A stretch of DNA of 64,000 bases from Selaginella tamariscina (GCA_003024785.1 PUQB01000017.1:750521-814520), one strand, 5' to 3'. Shown: positions 1 to 11,522, counted from the stretch's first letter. The notes: generated by a model not told the origin, from the letters alone. Made by a program: numbers and translations.

Positions 1-160
1 ATCATATTGCAAACCGGATTGTTAAATGACTGTGGAATGCCATGGATTTGATTGGTCCGACCGTGTGAAATTCTTGTATATACCATCTGATGGTCAAGAT
101 ATACTAAGGGAAATTTCACCTGGCATACACGCGTGTGGATTGCAGCGTGAAGCATGGGTT

Positions 161-167
161 TATAAAG
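161..167 (+). promoter_or_regulatory. Probable TATA box of the RING-finger gene
   Basis: A TATAAAG element lies 68 bases before the ATG at 235. A start of transcription about 30 bases downstream would leave a leader of roughly 40 bases. This is position and motif only. Confidence 0.45.
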
Positions 168-234
168 GGCTAGGGTTGATCCCATTCTAGGGCAAGTAGA
201 ATTCACTTCTACTAGATATCAAGATAAAATCGTA

Positions 235-1128
235 ATGTTTAACCAAGGAATATGGGCTTGGCTGACTGTATTGAGCTTGGGGGTACCAATGGGAATATGG
301 GGCATGTGGTTGGGATTACTTGTCATAGACACTGTCGATAAACCAGGCTTCATTGATAAGGCTACCACTGTAGGAGTGGTTTTTTCTGTTGTCTCTGTGT
401 GTCTAATGACTTTCTCTATTATTACTAAGAGGTCTTTAGCCATTATAACATGGTTTCAGTTTGGGGAATTCTGGAGCTTTAAATTAAGAAGTTTTATATA
501 CTTAACAACAATCTGTATATCTTCAGAGTTGCTTGTAATACTAGGTGACAGCAACGATAGGTGGTATGTTAAGACTGTTCTAGCGATAACCTCAGTAATA
601 GCATGTCTCTTTCTATATATCAATAACTCTTGGTACATGATATCCATAGAAGTGAGCGCTGTGTTGCAAAGTGTTATCCTGAATTTCATCTGGATTATGT
701 ATGTGGTTTTCTGGACTATTATTCCTTGGTTAGTGGTGGTAGACTTTAGCATTAGCTGGAGAGCAAGTTTACATATAATAAGTGCAACTGGGTTTGTTCA
801 GATTATTGCAACGGTTCCATTTATGCTATCTCCAGCTGAATTAGCAGGCAGGTTAAGCAATAATAAGGTGTTAAGCTTTCTAGAAAGATGCATTTTGAAG
901 GAACACTTAGGGAAGTTCCGTGGTAAACTGGAGATGCATACAACTTGTTCAATATGCTTGGATGTTTTGACATGTCCGGAGCATAGAGATGTCCCTTGTG
1001 GGCATCGTTATCATATTAACTGCATTGTGGATTGGTTGAGGCTTCATTGGACGTGTCCTCTCTGTAGGGCACCGTGGGGACATGCAGCCAAGAGCAAGGA
1101 GTTTGATACTCTCTATAATGTATTATGA
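235..1128 (+). CDS. Multi-spanning membrane RING-H2 finger protein, probable E3 ubiquitin ligase
   Basis: A single 297-residue open frame with an ATG start and no introns. The first 200 residues hold about six hydrophobic segments (roughly 6-32, 46-63, 86-103, 113-135, 143-170 and 178-198), so the protein should sit in a membrane. The C-terminal end carries a complete RING-H2 set: C238, C241, C255, H257, H260, C263, C274 and C277, giving C-x2-C-x13-C-x-H-x2-H-x2-C-x10-C-x2-C. RING-H2 domains bind two zinc ions and recruit ubiquitin-loaded E2 enzymes, so the likely role is membrane-anchored ubiquitin ligation with the RING facing the cytosol. I do not recognise the subfamily or a substrate. 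A TATA element 68 bases upstream supports this start. The frame is undisturbed, unlike several neighbours. Confidence 0.85.
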   Translation: MFNQGIWAWLTVLSLGVPMGIWGMWLGLLVIDTVDKPGFIDKATTVGVVFSVVSVCLMTFSIITKRSLAIITWFQFGEFWSFKLRSFIYLTTICISSELLVILGDSNDRWYVKTVLAITSVIACLFLYINNSWYMISIEVSAVLQSVILNFIWIMYVVFWTIIPWLVVVDFSISWRASLHIISATGFVQIIATVPFMLSPAELAGRLSNNKVLSFLERCILKEHLGKFRGKLEMHTTCSICLDVLTCPEHRDVPCGHRYHINCIVDWLRLHWTCPLCRAPWGHAAKSKEFDTLYNVL

Positions 1129-2160
1129 AATGTCTTTATTTCCTTCTTATATTGGTTGAAATTCATTTTATTGCTGGAATGGATAAAGAAAATTTTATTA
1201 ATAATTACTACGTCCATTTTGCTTAGTGATATTATATAGATTGGTACGTCTTTAATATTCATAAAACAGTATATAATATGCAATTTGCAATACTATTTTA
1301 TTGCTATACCCAAAATTATATTATTAGTATATTATGTATATCCTCAGTTTACTTGTGAGAGTTAATACTTTAAAATCTTAAAACGGTAGAATTTAACTTA
1401 AATAATCTTAAATCTTAAATTTAATAGTGAAGATTAAATTATTTTCAACTGTTTATATGTATAATTGTTTTGAGATTTAAGTTAAATAACCTAAACTTAA
1501 ATATAATTTAAATCTGACGATAGAAATTAAATTGTTTAATAAATAGAAATCAAATCTTATAATTGTATTGATGCTAATTTAAATTTAATGATGAAGTTAA
1601 TTATTTTAACTATTGATATGTATCATTATTTTGAAATATAAGTTAAATAAATTAAATCTTAATTCTAAATAAATTGATAAATGAAAATTAAATTGTATAA
1701 GATCTCACCTAATAATTTATAATTGGTTTGATTTAAGTCATAATGTAACACCTTTTAAAACTATTAAGCATCTATTAGCTGAAAGCAAATCAAATCAAAG
1801 CTGCGGTAACTTTCCAAAAATGTTGAGATATATATTTTGCTTAGTCGTTTTAGACTTACACAATCCTTCACTTTGTGACCTTAGAAATTGCAACTTTCAA
1901 GACACAGCAGAAATTTGTATCAATACAAGAAGTGAAAAAAAAATTGTATTCATTTTTTATTTTCTTTCTCATTTTTATAGGATTTGTTGTTCATATGTCT
2001 TAAGTTAATTAAAGGCAGCAAACAAGGTACAAATATATTTAATGGATAAAATTCAAGGAGACGGAATTTAAGTTAACAATTCGAATGGTAAACGTGAAAG
2101 AGTTTTTCTAAGTTTAAACTAAATTTAATTTTAAGTTTTTTTTCAAGTGCCATAGTGGAA
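1129..2160. other. A/T-rich intergenic region
   Basis: Downstream of the RING gene I see no gene. Apart from the diverged direct repeat listed separately there is only low-complexity A/T sequence. Short open frames here lack recognisable domains. Confidence 0.6.
1419..1725. repeat. Diverged direct duplication, period about 166 bp
   Basis: Two A/T-rich units align: one starts near 1419 with TTTAATAGTGAAGATTAAAT and the other near 1585 with TTTAATGATGAAGTTAATTA. Both then show a TATATGTAT/TATTTTGA-like stretch and AAGTTAAATAA. Divergence is high, so the exact limits are approximate. Confidence 0.4.
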
Positions 2161-2329
2161 AAATATTCTTCAAAGAATAAAGTGAACATAATTGTTATCG
2201 AAGGCTTTTTTATTATTTGAGAAGGTGTTTAATGTATACTGAGAGTCACTGTGTAACGACAATAATAGCGTAATATCATTTTTACTGATCAAACTTGTAA
2301 TTGTGTGAAGTTTAGAAGATTTACACAAA

Positions 2330-2660
2330 GCATACAATCTTTGAGAAAAATTCCAAGTCAAATGCAACGGATTTACAGAAGATGACCTCAGCCTTATGAA
2401 CATAGTGCTACACGCATCTCGTAAGGACAGGGTAACCATTTCTGGACTTGCTTTTGGCAGACAATCCAGGTCCATATGATACCATGAACAGATTGAATTT
2501 TCTCCACCGGCAAGCATATGATGGAGCAAGGCAAATGGTATCAGCAAGTTCATGACTGTACTGGATGGTGTCTTCAGAACAGGTGGGGTGCAAAACACAT
2601 ATGGAACGACTCTGCAAGGATGTAAAGAGGGCAATCTTGGCATTTGCCAAGCTTTTTTAA
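2330..2660. pseudogene. G/C-elevated island, possible decayed exon of unknown origin
   Basis: About 330 bases of clearly higher G/C sit in A/T-rich surroundings, as expected of former coding sequence. On the minus strand a 157-codon frame crosses it (2643 to 2170), but its composition is poor and I see no domain. On the plus strand the best frame is cut by stop codons. I cannot identify a parent gene, so it may be a gene relic, a transposon fragment or an unrecognised exon. Confidence 0.25.
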
Positions 2661-3059
2661 GAGTGGATAGTCCAGAATGTGTTCCGTTTAATATAATCAG
2701 TGGAGATTGATTGGGTAGTGAAGACAGATTCTGTTATGATTATAGCCGTTAGATCCAGACGGTACAGGTTTGATTAATTAATGCCAATAAACAATGCTTA
2801 AAGGATGATTTGGTGATGGCAGCTTAGGTGGCCAAATTTCCACAAATTCAGTCAATGGTTTCAAAGAGTTTAATTTGTGTGGAACTCCAATCTATTTTAA
2901 ACATTGTTTCAGTAATGAAACCTATGGAGAATCTATTTAACAAAAATATTTGAATTTGTAGGCTTATTTAATTATAAATAATATATATATATATATATAT
3001 ATATTATCTATAACAAATCTTGTGAACCTTTTTAATGATTAACTTTATTTATAGTGATT
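2661..3059. other. Intergenic region, nothing recognised
   Basis: A/T-rich sequence with a short (TA)n tract near 2980-3003. No gene or element is supported. Confidence 0.5.
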
Positions 3060-4260
3060 TTTTAAATTTTAAATTAAACACTTTTTTTTTCAACCTTTTA
3101 ACTTCCTTAATTCACCACCATTTGAATAATTTTTAATGTCGTATTTATTTGTTAGGAGCAGATGAAAAGTTGTTTCTTTTTCTTAATCTAAAGGCTTTAT
3201 TCAGTTTGGACAGTAATACATGTAACTAATCATATCTATGTATACTTATTAACTTAATGATTAGATAGCAATGCTCTTATAGAAGCATATGCACGTGATA
3301 ATATTGATGTTAATATAATCAAGAAGCATTTAAATGCTAATAATCAACATTCTGAATTGTTTATCCTTCTTAAGGTTATCCCCATCTTTTTAGTCTCTGT
3401 ATTCTCATAGAAGTGGAGCTCATCTCCTTGGCAAGGATTGTAAGTACGAACATACTCACCCCAGTCCTTTCTAATATATGTCTCCTTCTTGTCGCGAACA
3501 TCGTAATTATATGTATACTCGAACAACCACACCCTTCCATTCTCATCAACTATACTGATGTCTTTCTTCCCTTGCACCTTTGTGTCTTGTGTGTTTTTGG
3601 GAAGGTTAATGAAGTAGTGCGCGGACTTGGAAGGCAGACATAGCCTCGGACTCTTAACCTTTGCATCACTGGGCGTGAGTGCTTTGTAGAAGAGGTGTCG
3701 CCATTTACCGCTTGAAGTTTCAACTGGTTCCTCCAATTCAATCCCTGGTAATGGCTTTGTTGTTTTGTTCACACTTCTGTCTTTTAGGAGGGGGCGGCGT
3801 GTGTGTTTTGATCATGGGCGGGATACCACTGCGGGCGTTCTATTCCAAGCATCTGCTTCATTTTTAGGGTTACACGGTTTATGCCCTTATTTATACCTAC
3901 ATGGTACCTTTATTAAGTATATTCTCTTCAAAAGGCGAATAGAACGCCCTAGAATTCAAAAAGGGATTTGAATTTAAAAAATAATGTGATTTGGTATAAT
4001 CTAGTTATGTTTTTAGTATTTATTAGCTAATTAAAATTTAATCAGTCATGAGTTAATATAAAAAGGGTGTAATGTGTGTATACACTTATACGCATATATA
4101 TATATATATATTTATTTTGAGAGAGTGTGATGAGTCAGCTGTTGAATTTCAAGTTCATATTTACTGTAATAGACATGTATATTTTACTTTGATGTCAAAT
4201 ATTAATAAAAATTGTAGTATTTACATGTAATAGCTGTTAGTTAAAATATGCACAGCTGTT
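3060..4260. repeat. Left copy of a 1.2-kb tandem duplication carrying a B3 gene
   Basis: This segment aligns, with small gaps, to about 5440-6620. The match covers the B3 reading frame, its 3' flank (for example TGTAACTAATCAT in both) and its 5' flank (the motif around ATGAGTTAATATA, then GATGAGT and AAGTTCATATT in both). The two copies are in the same orientation with an offset of about 2.36 kb, so this is a direct duplication, not a retrocopy. Confidence 0.8.
3344..3861 (-). pseudogene. B3-domain gene copy with broken N-terminal frame
   Basis: This is the left copy of the B3 gene at 5652-6170. The B3 domain is still open from 3772 down to the stop at 3344 (142 codons) and keeps the family hallmarks: the KALTPSD start strand, VWLFEYTYNY core and a GDELHFYE end. 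Upstream, two small differences from the sister copy break the frame from the equivalent ATG at 3861: one extra base in an A-run (plus strand TTTT at 3806-3809 against TTT at 6116-6118) and a missing CT near 3745. From that ATG translation stops after 25 codons, and the open B3 frame begins with GTG, not ATG. Either the copy is dead, or the indels are sequencing errors like those suspected in nearby genes. Confidence 0.7.
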
Positions 4261-5439
4261 ACACACACACACACACACACATTATGCATGTAATGCATTG
4301 ATTGATTCAATATAAATTTGTTGATGTATGCATAAATAATGTGCAAATAATAATCTAATAGAAGATTAATTTGCTATGTATTTTCCTTGAAATGTCGAAA
4401 ATAAGTCCCTAAGAGACTGTTGATCTTTCCTATTTATTAAAAATATAAATTGAAGCTAATTTAATTGTGAGAGTACATAGAATTCTGCATATTTGGAACT
4501 ACAATTCTAGCCCCAAAATGCTGAGTTTGAAGAATATGTATACAATTATACACGAGTATTACTGTTGTGAACGTTAACAGGGAATATATTAGACGATGGA
4601 TTTGGAAGATACCTGTATGTCTAATGCATATTTAGTTTTCATTATTTCATTAAAAGTTATTTTTTTCCTAAAATAATGGTTTAGGGTTTCTCACTGGGAA
4701 TATTACACGAAAAATTATATTTCACTTCCTTTTTATGAATAAATTAATAATGTTGAATATATTTAATTATATAGAATTATGATATTGATTAATAATGTTA
4801 AACCTTAATTGAAGTACTTTCATCATGATATTCTTGTTTAGCAAAGTTGAAGTGTGCCACACTTTGTTATGGAAAAACAAAATATATAAAATAATTAATA
4901 TTGTATATACATATATAGATAGATAGATAGATGTATAGATCTAAGGTTCCGTATTCTCAATGCAACGCAAGCGGTAGCTTTGTCCATGCCAATAAGTGTA
5001 GGATGCATACATAAAACATGTGTGTGCATGTCTGTATGTTATGCTATGATCAAATTATAATATATAGTACGGTTTATTACCACACATTTTATATAAGTAC
5101 AAATCATATTACATCGTTTTTAATTGTTTTAACAGTTTATTGCCGTAAAACTCTTGTATATATTGTACTGTACTTGCATTGTTTCATATATTATTATAAA
5201 CTTATTTTTCGGTTGAAGTCCTTAAAAGTATTAAATTTGATTTTCAAATTAACTTAAATTCATCCATGATACATATCAAACTCTTTATAGCTGTTAATGA
5301 TGAAAATTAAACTCTTTATAACCGTTAATGGTGGAGATAAAATTCTTTATATCCAGTGGTAAACTCACTCACATTCACTTAATAATCTTATAATTGTGTT
5401 GAATTATATTAGTAATTTAAATTAAAGCTAGTTTAAAGT
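4261..5439. other. Spacer between the two B3 copies
   Basis: A/T-rich sequence with a (CA)n run at about 4261-4280, a short (GATA)n run near 4917-4932 and a small tandem repeat near 5277. I see no gene; the 79-codon frame at 5018-5257 is low-complexity and has no domain. Confidence 0.5.
5275..5352. repeat. Short tandem repeat, unit about 31 bp
   Basis: Two full units and part of a third begin with AAACTCTTTATA or AAATTCTTTATA, followed in the full units by GTTAATG. Confidence 0.5.
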
Positions 5440-5651
5440 AAACATTTTTTTTTTTCCTAAAACCTTTTAATTTAACTTCACCATTATTTTAAATATAGTA
5501 TTTATATTTTAAGTGGCAGATAGAAAGTGCTTTGTTTTATCAGACTATAATATATGTAACTAATCATGTATTTACTTAATTATAATTTTGCATTCTATAA
5601 AATATTTAAGAATTAATTATAACAAATATGGAAGCATTTGAATGCTAATAA

Positions 5652-6170
5652 TCAACATTCTGAATTAATTATCCTTTTTAAGGTTATCCCCATCTTCTTA
5701 GTCTCTGTATTCTCATAGAAGTGGAGCTCATCTCCTTGGGAAGGATTGTAAGTACGAACATACTCACCCCAGTCCTTTCTAATATATGTCTCCTTCATGT
5801 CTCGAACATCGTAATTATATGTATACTCGAACAACCACACCCTTCCATTCTCATCAACTATACTGATGTCTTTCTTCCCTTGCATCTTTGTGTCTTGTGT
5901 GTTCTTGGGAAGGTTAATGAAGTAGCGCGCGGACTTGGAAGGCAGACATAGCCTCGGACTCTTAACCTTCGCATCACTGGGTGTGAGTGCTTTGTAGAAG
6001 AGGTGTCGCCATTTGCCGCTTGACGTTTCGACTGGCTCCTCCAATTCAATCCCTCTGGTAATGGATTTGTTGTCTTGTTCACGCTTCTGTCTTTTAGGAG
6101 GGGGCGGCGTGTGTGTTTGCTCATCGCCAGGATACCACTGCAGGCGTTCTATTCGAAGCATCTGCTCCAT
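5652..6170 (-). CDS. B3 domain DNA-binding protein
   Basis: A 172-residue intron-free protein starting at the ATG at 6170. Residues 26-31 (KRQKRE) form a short basic cluster that may act as a nuclear localisation signal. Residues about 57-168 form one B3 domain: LFYKALTPSD at the start, PSKSARYFINL, a central GRVWLFEYTYNY, then KDWGEYVR and GDELHFYE. These match the order of the plant B3 fold seen in RAV/NGATHA/HSI2-type factors, which binds short motifs in the DNA major groove, so a nuclear transcription-regulator role is likely. There is no AP2 domain or repression motif, and the protein is small for the family. A broken sister copy lies 2.3 kb downstream in transcription order. The subfamily is uncertain. 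Confidence 0.85.
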   Translation of the reverse strand: MEQMLRIERLQWYPGDEQTHTPPPPKRQKREQDNKSITRGIELEEPVETSSGKWRHLFYKALTPSDAKVKSPRLCLPSKSARYFINLPKNTQDTKMQGKKDISIVDENGRVWLFEYTYNYDVRDMKETYIRKDWGEYVRTYNPSQGDELHFYENTETKKMGITLKRIINSEC

Positions 6171-6196
6171 TTTTAGGGTTCCGCGTTTTGGGCCCT

Positions 6197-6205
6197 TATT
6201 TATAC
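6197..6205 (-). promoter_or_regulatory. TATA-like element just upstream of the B3 gene
   Basis: On the minus strand TATAAATAA ends 26 bases before the ATG at 6170. The same element is kept upstream of the left copy (about 3888-3896). At the usual spacing transcription would start almost at the ATG, leaving a leader of only a few bases, unless the element is not used or a later start applies. Confidence 0.4.
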
Positions 6206-6620
6206 CTACCCAAGATCCGGATATTCTCTTTAAAAGGCTAAATTCCTTTTTCTATTCAACGATAATTAACTAATAATTATTATAGTTACTTAATAATTAA
6301 CACCATATTTAATTAATTTAATTGTTTATTTATTTTAGGATATAAATGAGAAAGCCTAAGATTAATTCATTCCATGATTTAATATATATAAAAATTTAAT
6401 CAGTTATGAGTTAATATACAAAGGGGGAAGTGTGATGTGTGTATGCATATGTAGATTACATTTTGAGGTTCCTAGATAGAGTGTGTATTTGATGAGTGAA
6501 CTGTTGAAGTTTAAGTTCATATTGTAAATGTTTATTAAAAATGTATATTTTAATTTTATGTCAAATATTAGATGCTAATTTGTGCTGGATGAATATTATA
6601 TTATTTATTTCTATTGTAAT

Positions 6621-7189
6621 TTATCTGCACTGTAAATTTAAAAAATGAAAATTTTTAATTAAAAATAAGCTTAACACATATTATTAAGTCATAATAACAT
6701 AATAAGCTTAATTATTAAGACATAAGCTTATTTCATATTAAGTCTTTGAACAAGTATTTATAAAGACACATACATACATATTATTATTAAATTGGAAACC
6801 TATAAAAAACATGTAATAAATATATAAAATTAAATTAAAAATCATAATATAATGAATTGTGTTTAGTTATTTAACCTACATAATATTAAATTTAATTTTA
6901 ATTTAATAATAATATAATTTTAGACAAATTAAAAAATACGCATGTATACGTATATACATAGAAACGATTTTCAAAATTAAATGAACATAATAAAAACGGT
7001 AAAAAGCGACAATCATAATAAAATATCATTTACTATAATATTAATATATTGATAATACTTGCTATATAATATTAATACATGCATAATACATATCTACACG
7101 CATATTAGCCTATGTATTTATTAATTAGCAACATGGTTTAGTTAAAACACACACACACACACACATATTACGTTCAACGTATGGGATCC
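6621..7189. other. A/T-rich intergenic region
   Basis: Only low-complexity A/T sequence and a short (CA)n run near 7147-7164. No gene is supported. Confidence 0.55.
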
Positions 7190-7261
7190 GATGTAAAGAA
7201 TCCGGAATCGCTACCGCCACGTGGAACCGAAACATTAAAGTTTTTCACTTTATTCTGTTTA

Positions 7262-7283
7262 GGGTTGTAAGGGTTTAGGGTTC
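7262..7283 (+). promoter_or_regulatory. Telo-box-like motif before PRMT5
   Basis: GGGTTTAGGGTT and a partial repeat lie just upstream of the ATG at 7290. Such telo-box motifs are common in promoters and leaders of plant housekeeping and translation-related genes. The adjacent WD40 gene has a similar AACCCTAAAACCC stretch before its ATG (about 17883-17895). Confidence 0.4.
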
Positions 7284-7289
7284 AGAGCT

Positions 7290-9131
7290 ATGCCGCTGGG
7301 ACAGAGAGTGGGGGAGAACAGTGAATCCCGCTATGCAGGCGCCGAGGTCGAATACACAGAAGACATACAGAGAGCGCTCAGCAGCAGCCTCTCCGCTGGC
7401 ATTGATTTCATTGTTCTTCCTCTGGTAAGCTCTCAAATCCATTCAATCTCTTCAATACCCATTTCTGTCTCTTTGAATCTCTCAAATCTCGTTTAATCTC
7501 TCAAATTAATGCAGACAAATCCTGACTATCGACCCAGTAAGAGCCCGAGCCTATCTATTCCGCCCTTCGCTGGCTCCGACCTCGTGTTTACTTCTGCACA
7601 GTGGAGTGCCCATGTTGTTGGTAATGTCTATTAATGTATTTATATAGAATATAATATATTAACATTAATCTCTATTAATGTAATACTATAATGTGTGTGT
7701 GCAATCTTGCTGTTATGAAAACAATACATATAATGTGCATGAATATATACTAATGTACGTTATATGTTAATAGATGCTAACTTGTAATAAAATGCAGGTA
7801 AAGTTAGTGAATGGATTGATTTAGATTGCTCTGAAGATGTTACTCGTCTGGATTCTGAAATAACACTTAAACAAGAGTTAAGCTGGGCTTCGCATCTGTC
7901 TATCCAGGTATTTCACGCACGCAGGCACACACACTGAACACGCGCGCAATGAATATTTTTGTGGCAGGCTTGCGTACTCCCCACTCCGAAGCCCTTAAGC
8001 TGTGCAAACTATGCACGGTGTGTTAATCAAGTCCTCCAAAACCTCGGGAACATGCAGGTAATTATCATAGATTATATTGTTGAATACTTATGCATATGTG
8101 GCTATATTTAAAACTTTGTATACATTATCTGAGCTAATATATATAGATATATGTATGCATGTATGTATGTATACAACACCCAGTAAGCTATTTTATTGTG
8201 CAGCTATGGCTTCGTTTACCACTTCAAACCCCAGAAATGGAGGAAGCCGAAACAACGGACAACGAAGATGCCGCTTTTCTGGTACCATTTGTATTAGGAC
8301 TATATATATTAGTGGATCTCTTTATGAATAACTTTATATATAATGTGATATAATTAAATGTTATTTTTTTGTTTATTCAGAAAAGAGACCCAGTAACAAA
8401 TCGTTTGTTAAACGACTCATGGGAATGGTGGCATATGTTTCGAACACTTTGTGAGCATCATATTCAGGTGTACGTAGCACTTGACATCACGTAAGCTCTC
8501 TCTCTCACACACACACGCGCAACAGAGACGCACGTTTATTTAATTGTTTGTACCAGGGCATCACTCCCGCCTGCGAATGCCATCAAGCGTTGGATTGGAG
8601 AACCTGTAAAGGCAGCTATTCTTCATACCAATGTATGTTTATATGTATATATGCTAGCATACACTTCAATAAATGTACACTTACATTTTATTAACAGGCT
8701 TTTTTAACTAATAAACAAGGGTATCCGTGCCTTTCAAAGCGTCATCAGAATCTAATAACTACCCTGTTCAACCACTCAGTGCAGGTGCGTGTGTTTTCTG
8801 TGTATATGTATACATTTGCACAAACGCATGTATGTAAGTAGGTTTTATATGTTAATGCTATTGGGAAATATATATTCTATGTACATTGACATTTTGCAGA
8901 TAATACTGACTGGGGAGTCATTACATTCTGTAGTAGAAACACCAAACGAGAACGGGAATAGCGAAGGTCTCTCTCTCTCTCTAACATTTAACACACGTTT
9001 TGCTAACATGTTTAAGCTTAACTAGATTATTTACAAGATCCTCTGAGGCTCTATCGCAATTATATTGCGAATCTGTATCGTAAAATGGAGCCCTTGAGCG
9101 TCCAAGAACAATTTGAGGTATAACATACATA

Positions 9132-9168
<37 letters not shown>

Positions 9169-10322
9169 GCCTGTATGCTATACATATCCATCCATAAATA
9201 TGCAAGGAGCTAGCTGACATGCCTTTCATGTTTTCCTCAGCTAAGTTACAGGGACTTCTTGCAGTCACCATTACAGGTAAACGTAATTGAAGTTTTTATT
9301 CATATATAATGAACTGTAATTAGGTATAACTATGCCGTTTGCTATTATTATTTCCAGCCTTTGATGGATAATTTGGAGGCTCAAACATATGAGACGTTTG
9401 AAAAGGATACTACAAAATATTCCCAGGTTGCACACACACACACACACACGTATATATATGTGTCTGTGCGTGTGCGTGTGCGTGTTTATATGTTTATCTA
9501 TGCAATATATACCATTTGCTATTCTATAAACAGTCTATTAAGTTTAAATTGTTTTACTTCTTTTTACTGTTTCAGTATCAAAAAGCTATACATGCTGCTT
9601 TGCTTGATCGAGTTCCTGATTCTGAGGCGTCCACTAATACCATTGTAAGTATTGATGTAATCATATTTATAATCATGAATGCTTAACCATTTAGATGTGA
9701 AATGTTAAGTCAATTGTTCAGGTTCTTATGGTAGTTGGAGCTGGAAGAGGACCTCTTGTGAGGGCGGCACTCAAGGTAATGTTGTGTGTGTGTCTATGTG
9801 TTTGTCTATATTGTAATATTTATACAGGCTGCGGAAGAATCTGGAAGAGAATTGCGGGTATATGCGGTTGAAAAAAATCCCAATGCAGTCGTAACTTTAT
9901 CTGTAAGTTGTTAATTGTAACATAAAATATATATACATACACTATAATTGTATTCATTTCATTTGTATATAGCTTATTGTATTGTGTATTGTGTAAAAGA
10001 AGCCTGTATATGTACGTATTATATATAACATGTGTATTTAGAAACTGATTGAAATGGAAGGATGGGAAGACATTGTTACACTTGTTTCGCGATATGCGTC
10101 ACTGGGATGCTCCTGAGAAAGCCGACATCCTGGTGCGTGCGTACGTGCGTGTGTGTGATGATAGGTAAAAATTTTTAATGTATATTTTAATTGCTGGTTT
10201 AACACACTGATTATGCAGGTAAGTGAATTATTGGGATCGTTTGGGGATAATGAGCTTTCTCCCGAATGTTTGGATGGAGCTCAACGATTCCTCAAGGAAG
10301 ATGGAATCTCAATCCCATCATC

Positions 10323-10361
<39 letters not shown>

Positions 10362-11522
10362 GGGCGAGTGCGTGCTGTACACAATATATAACGTGCATAG
10401 ATTTGTCTATGGTACAGGTACACAAGCTACATAGGACCTATTACCGCATCAAAACTCTACAACGATGTAAGTGTTTGATACATAGTTGGAATGTCTATAT
10501 TTATACCTATTATTGGCATCATAGAACCAACATAACGGGTTTTGTGTCACAGGTGAAGTCATATAGCGATTTGGCTCACTTTGAAACTGCATACGTTGTG
10601 AAGTTTCATAATGCGGCACACTTAACACCCGTTCAACCGGTAACATGTGTATTACATGCGTACACTGTACATATATATCTTAAATTTACACATACACGTT
10701 GTAATGTGGTACATGTGTATGTTTATTTGTCCACATGTATACATCGCCTTCTTATACAGGTGTTCACCTTTGAACATCCAACCAAGTCTGACAGTGATAA
10801 TCGAAGATATAAGCGGCTTGTGTTTAATTTTCCTCCTGATACTGGATCAGCTCTAGTCCACGGTATGTTGACATGCTCTCTCTCTCTCTACACACACACA
10901 GGCACAGTGCTACCAAACTAATTTGTATTTGTTTATTAGGATTTGGAGGATACTTTGATGCTGTTCTGTACAAACATATCCATCTTGGGATTGAACCTCA
11001 ACTGCTACACCCAATATGTTCAGCTGGTAAGTCGTGTGTGTGCGTGTGTGGGAAGTTGAGAATGTACGTGCATATTTGTATTGATTTGTTTATATACAAA
11101 ACAGCAAATATATGTATCCAACATACCTTTTATATAAAACATAAGTAGTTATACATGTATACTTTGATGTGAATCTTTATATATAAAGGATCGGTTTGCA
11201 GGTTCGCTATATTTTTTCCTCTTCGTTCGCCAGTTTATGTACCTGCTGGTGCTTTAATGGAACTTCATTTTTGGCGCTGTGTTTCTCCTTCTAAGGTAAA
11301 TTTGTGTGTGTGTGTGTGTGTGCACGCGCGTGTGTATCCATATGCATATGGATATATACTTGCATATTTATTTGAGTTTTGGACATGCCTGGCGTGTATA
11401 TACGTATATATGTGTGTACTGAAGTGTTTCTTTTTACAGGTGTGGTACGAGTGGTGTGTTACTTCTCCAACAGTTTCACCCCTTCATAATCCAAATGGTA
11501 GATCTTATTGGTTGGGTTGTAA
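7290..11522 (+). CDS. PRMT5: Protein arginine methyltransferase 5, type II (23 exons, frame broken in three places)
   Basis: Exons: 7290-7424, 7515-7620, 7798-7907, 7968-8057, 8204-8281, 8381-8490, 8557-8632, 8698-8784, 8900-8966, 9026-9117, 9241-9276, 9358-9426, 9576-9644, 9722-9775, 9828-9902, 10042-10132, 10219-10322, 10418-10466, 10553-10639, 10760-10862, 10940-11026, 11202-11295, 11440-11522. All have GT-AG borders. The protein is about 650 residues, close to known plant PRMT5. It has the N-terminal TIM-barrel part, the SAM-binding VVGAGRGPL (residues 379-387), AVEKNP, the double-E loop [15 protein letters not shown] (E452, E461) and the C-terminal beta-barrel ending [12 protein letters not shown]5 makes symmetric dimethylarginine on histones and Sm proteins. 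Three small losses break the frame: two bases at about 10090 (stop at 10114), one in an A-run at 11000, and one in a T-run at 11517-11518 that hides the normal stop, so as read the frame runs on to 11598. Confidence 0.93.

Larger units (their letters stand above)
5440..6620. repeat. Right copy of the 1.2-kb B3 duplication
   Basis: Partner of about 3060-4260. Coding parts are much closer to identical than flanks, and the flanks have accumulated indels. This copy holds the intact reading frame. Confidence 0.8.

Noticed and set aside
2170-2643. 157-codon minus-strand frame
   Set aside because: No domain, unusual composition, no supported start; listed only as part of a possible relic.
5018-5257. 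79-codon plus-strand frame between the B3 copies
   Set aside because: Low-complexity, A/T-driven Ile/Tyr/Cys-rich translation without motif or homologous copy.
8981-9271. Minus-strand frame of 96 codons with runs of HTHT
   Set aside because: It arises from a (TG)n run in a PRMT5 intron and overlaps PRMT5 exons in another frame. The same holds for frames at 9361, 10223, 12710, 13611, 14390 and 16091, which read microsatellites.
11190-11201. Earlier acceptor for PRMT5 exon 22 (AAAG at 11186-11189) that would keep the frame
   Set aside because: It adds six odd residues. The acceptor at 11201 restores the conserved Trp-Phe junction once the missing A in exon 21 is allowed for.
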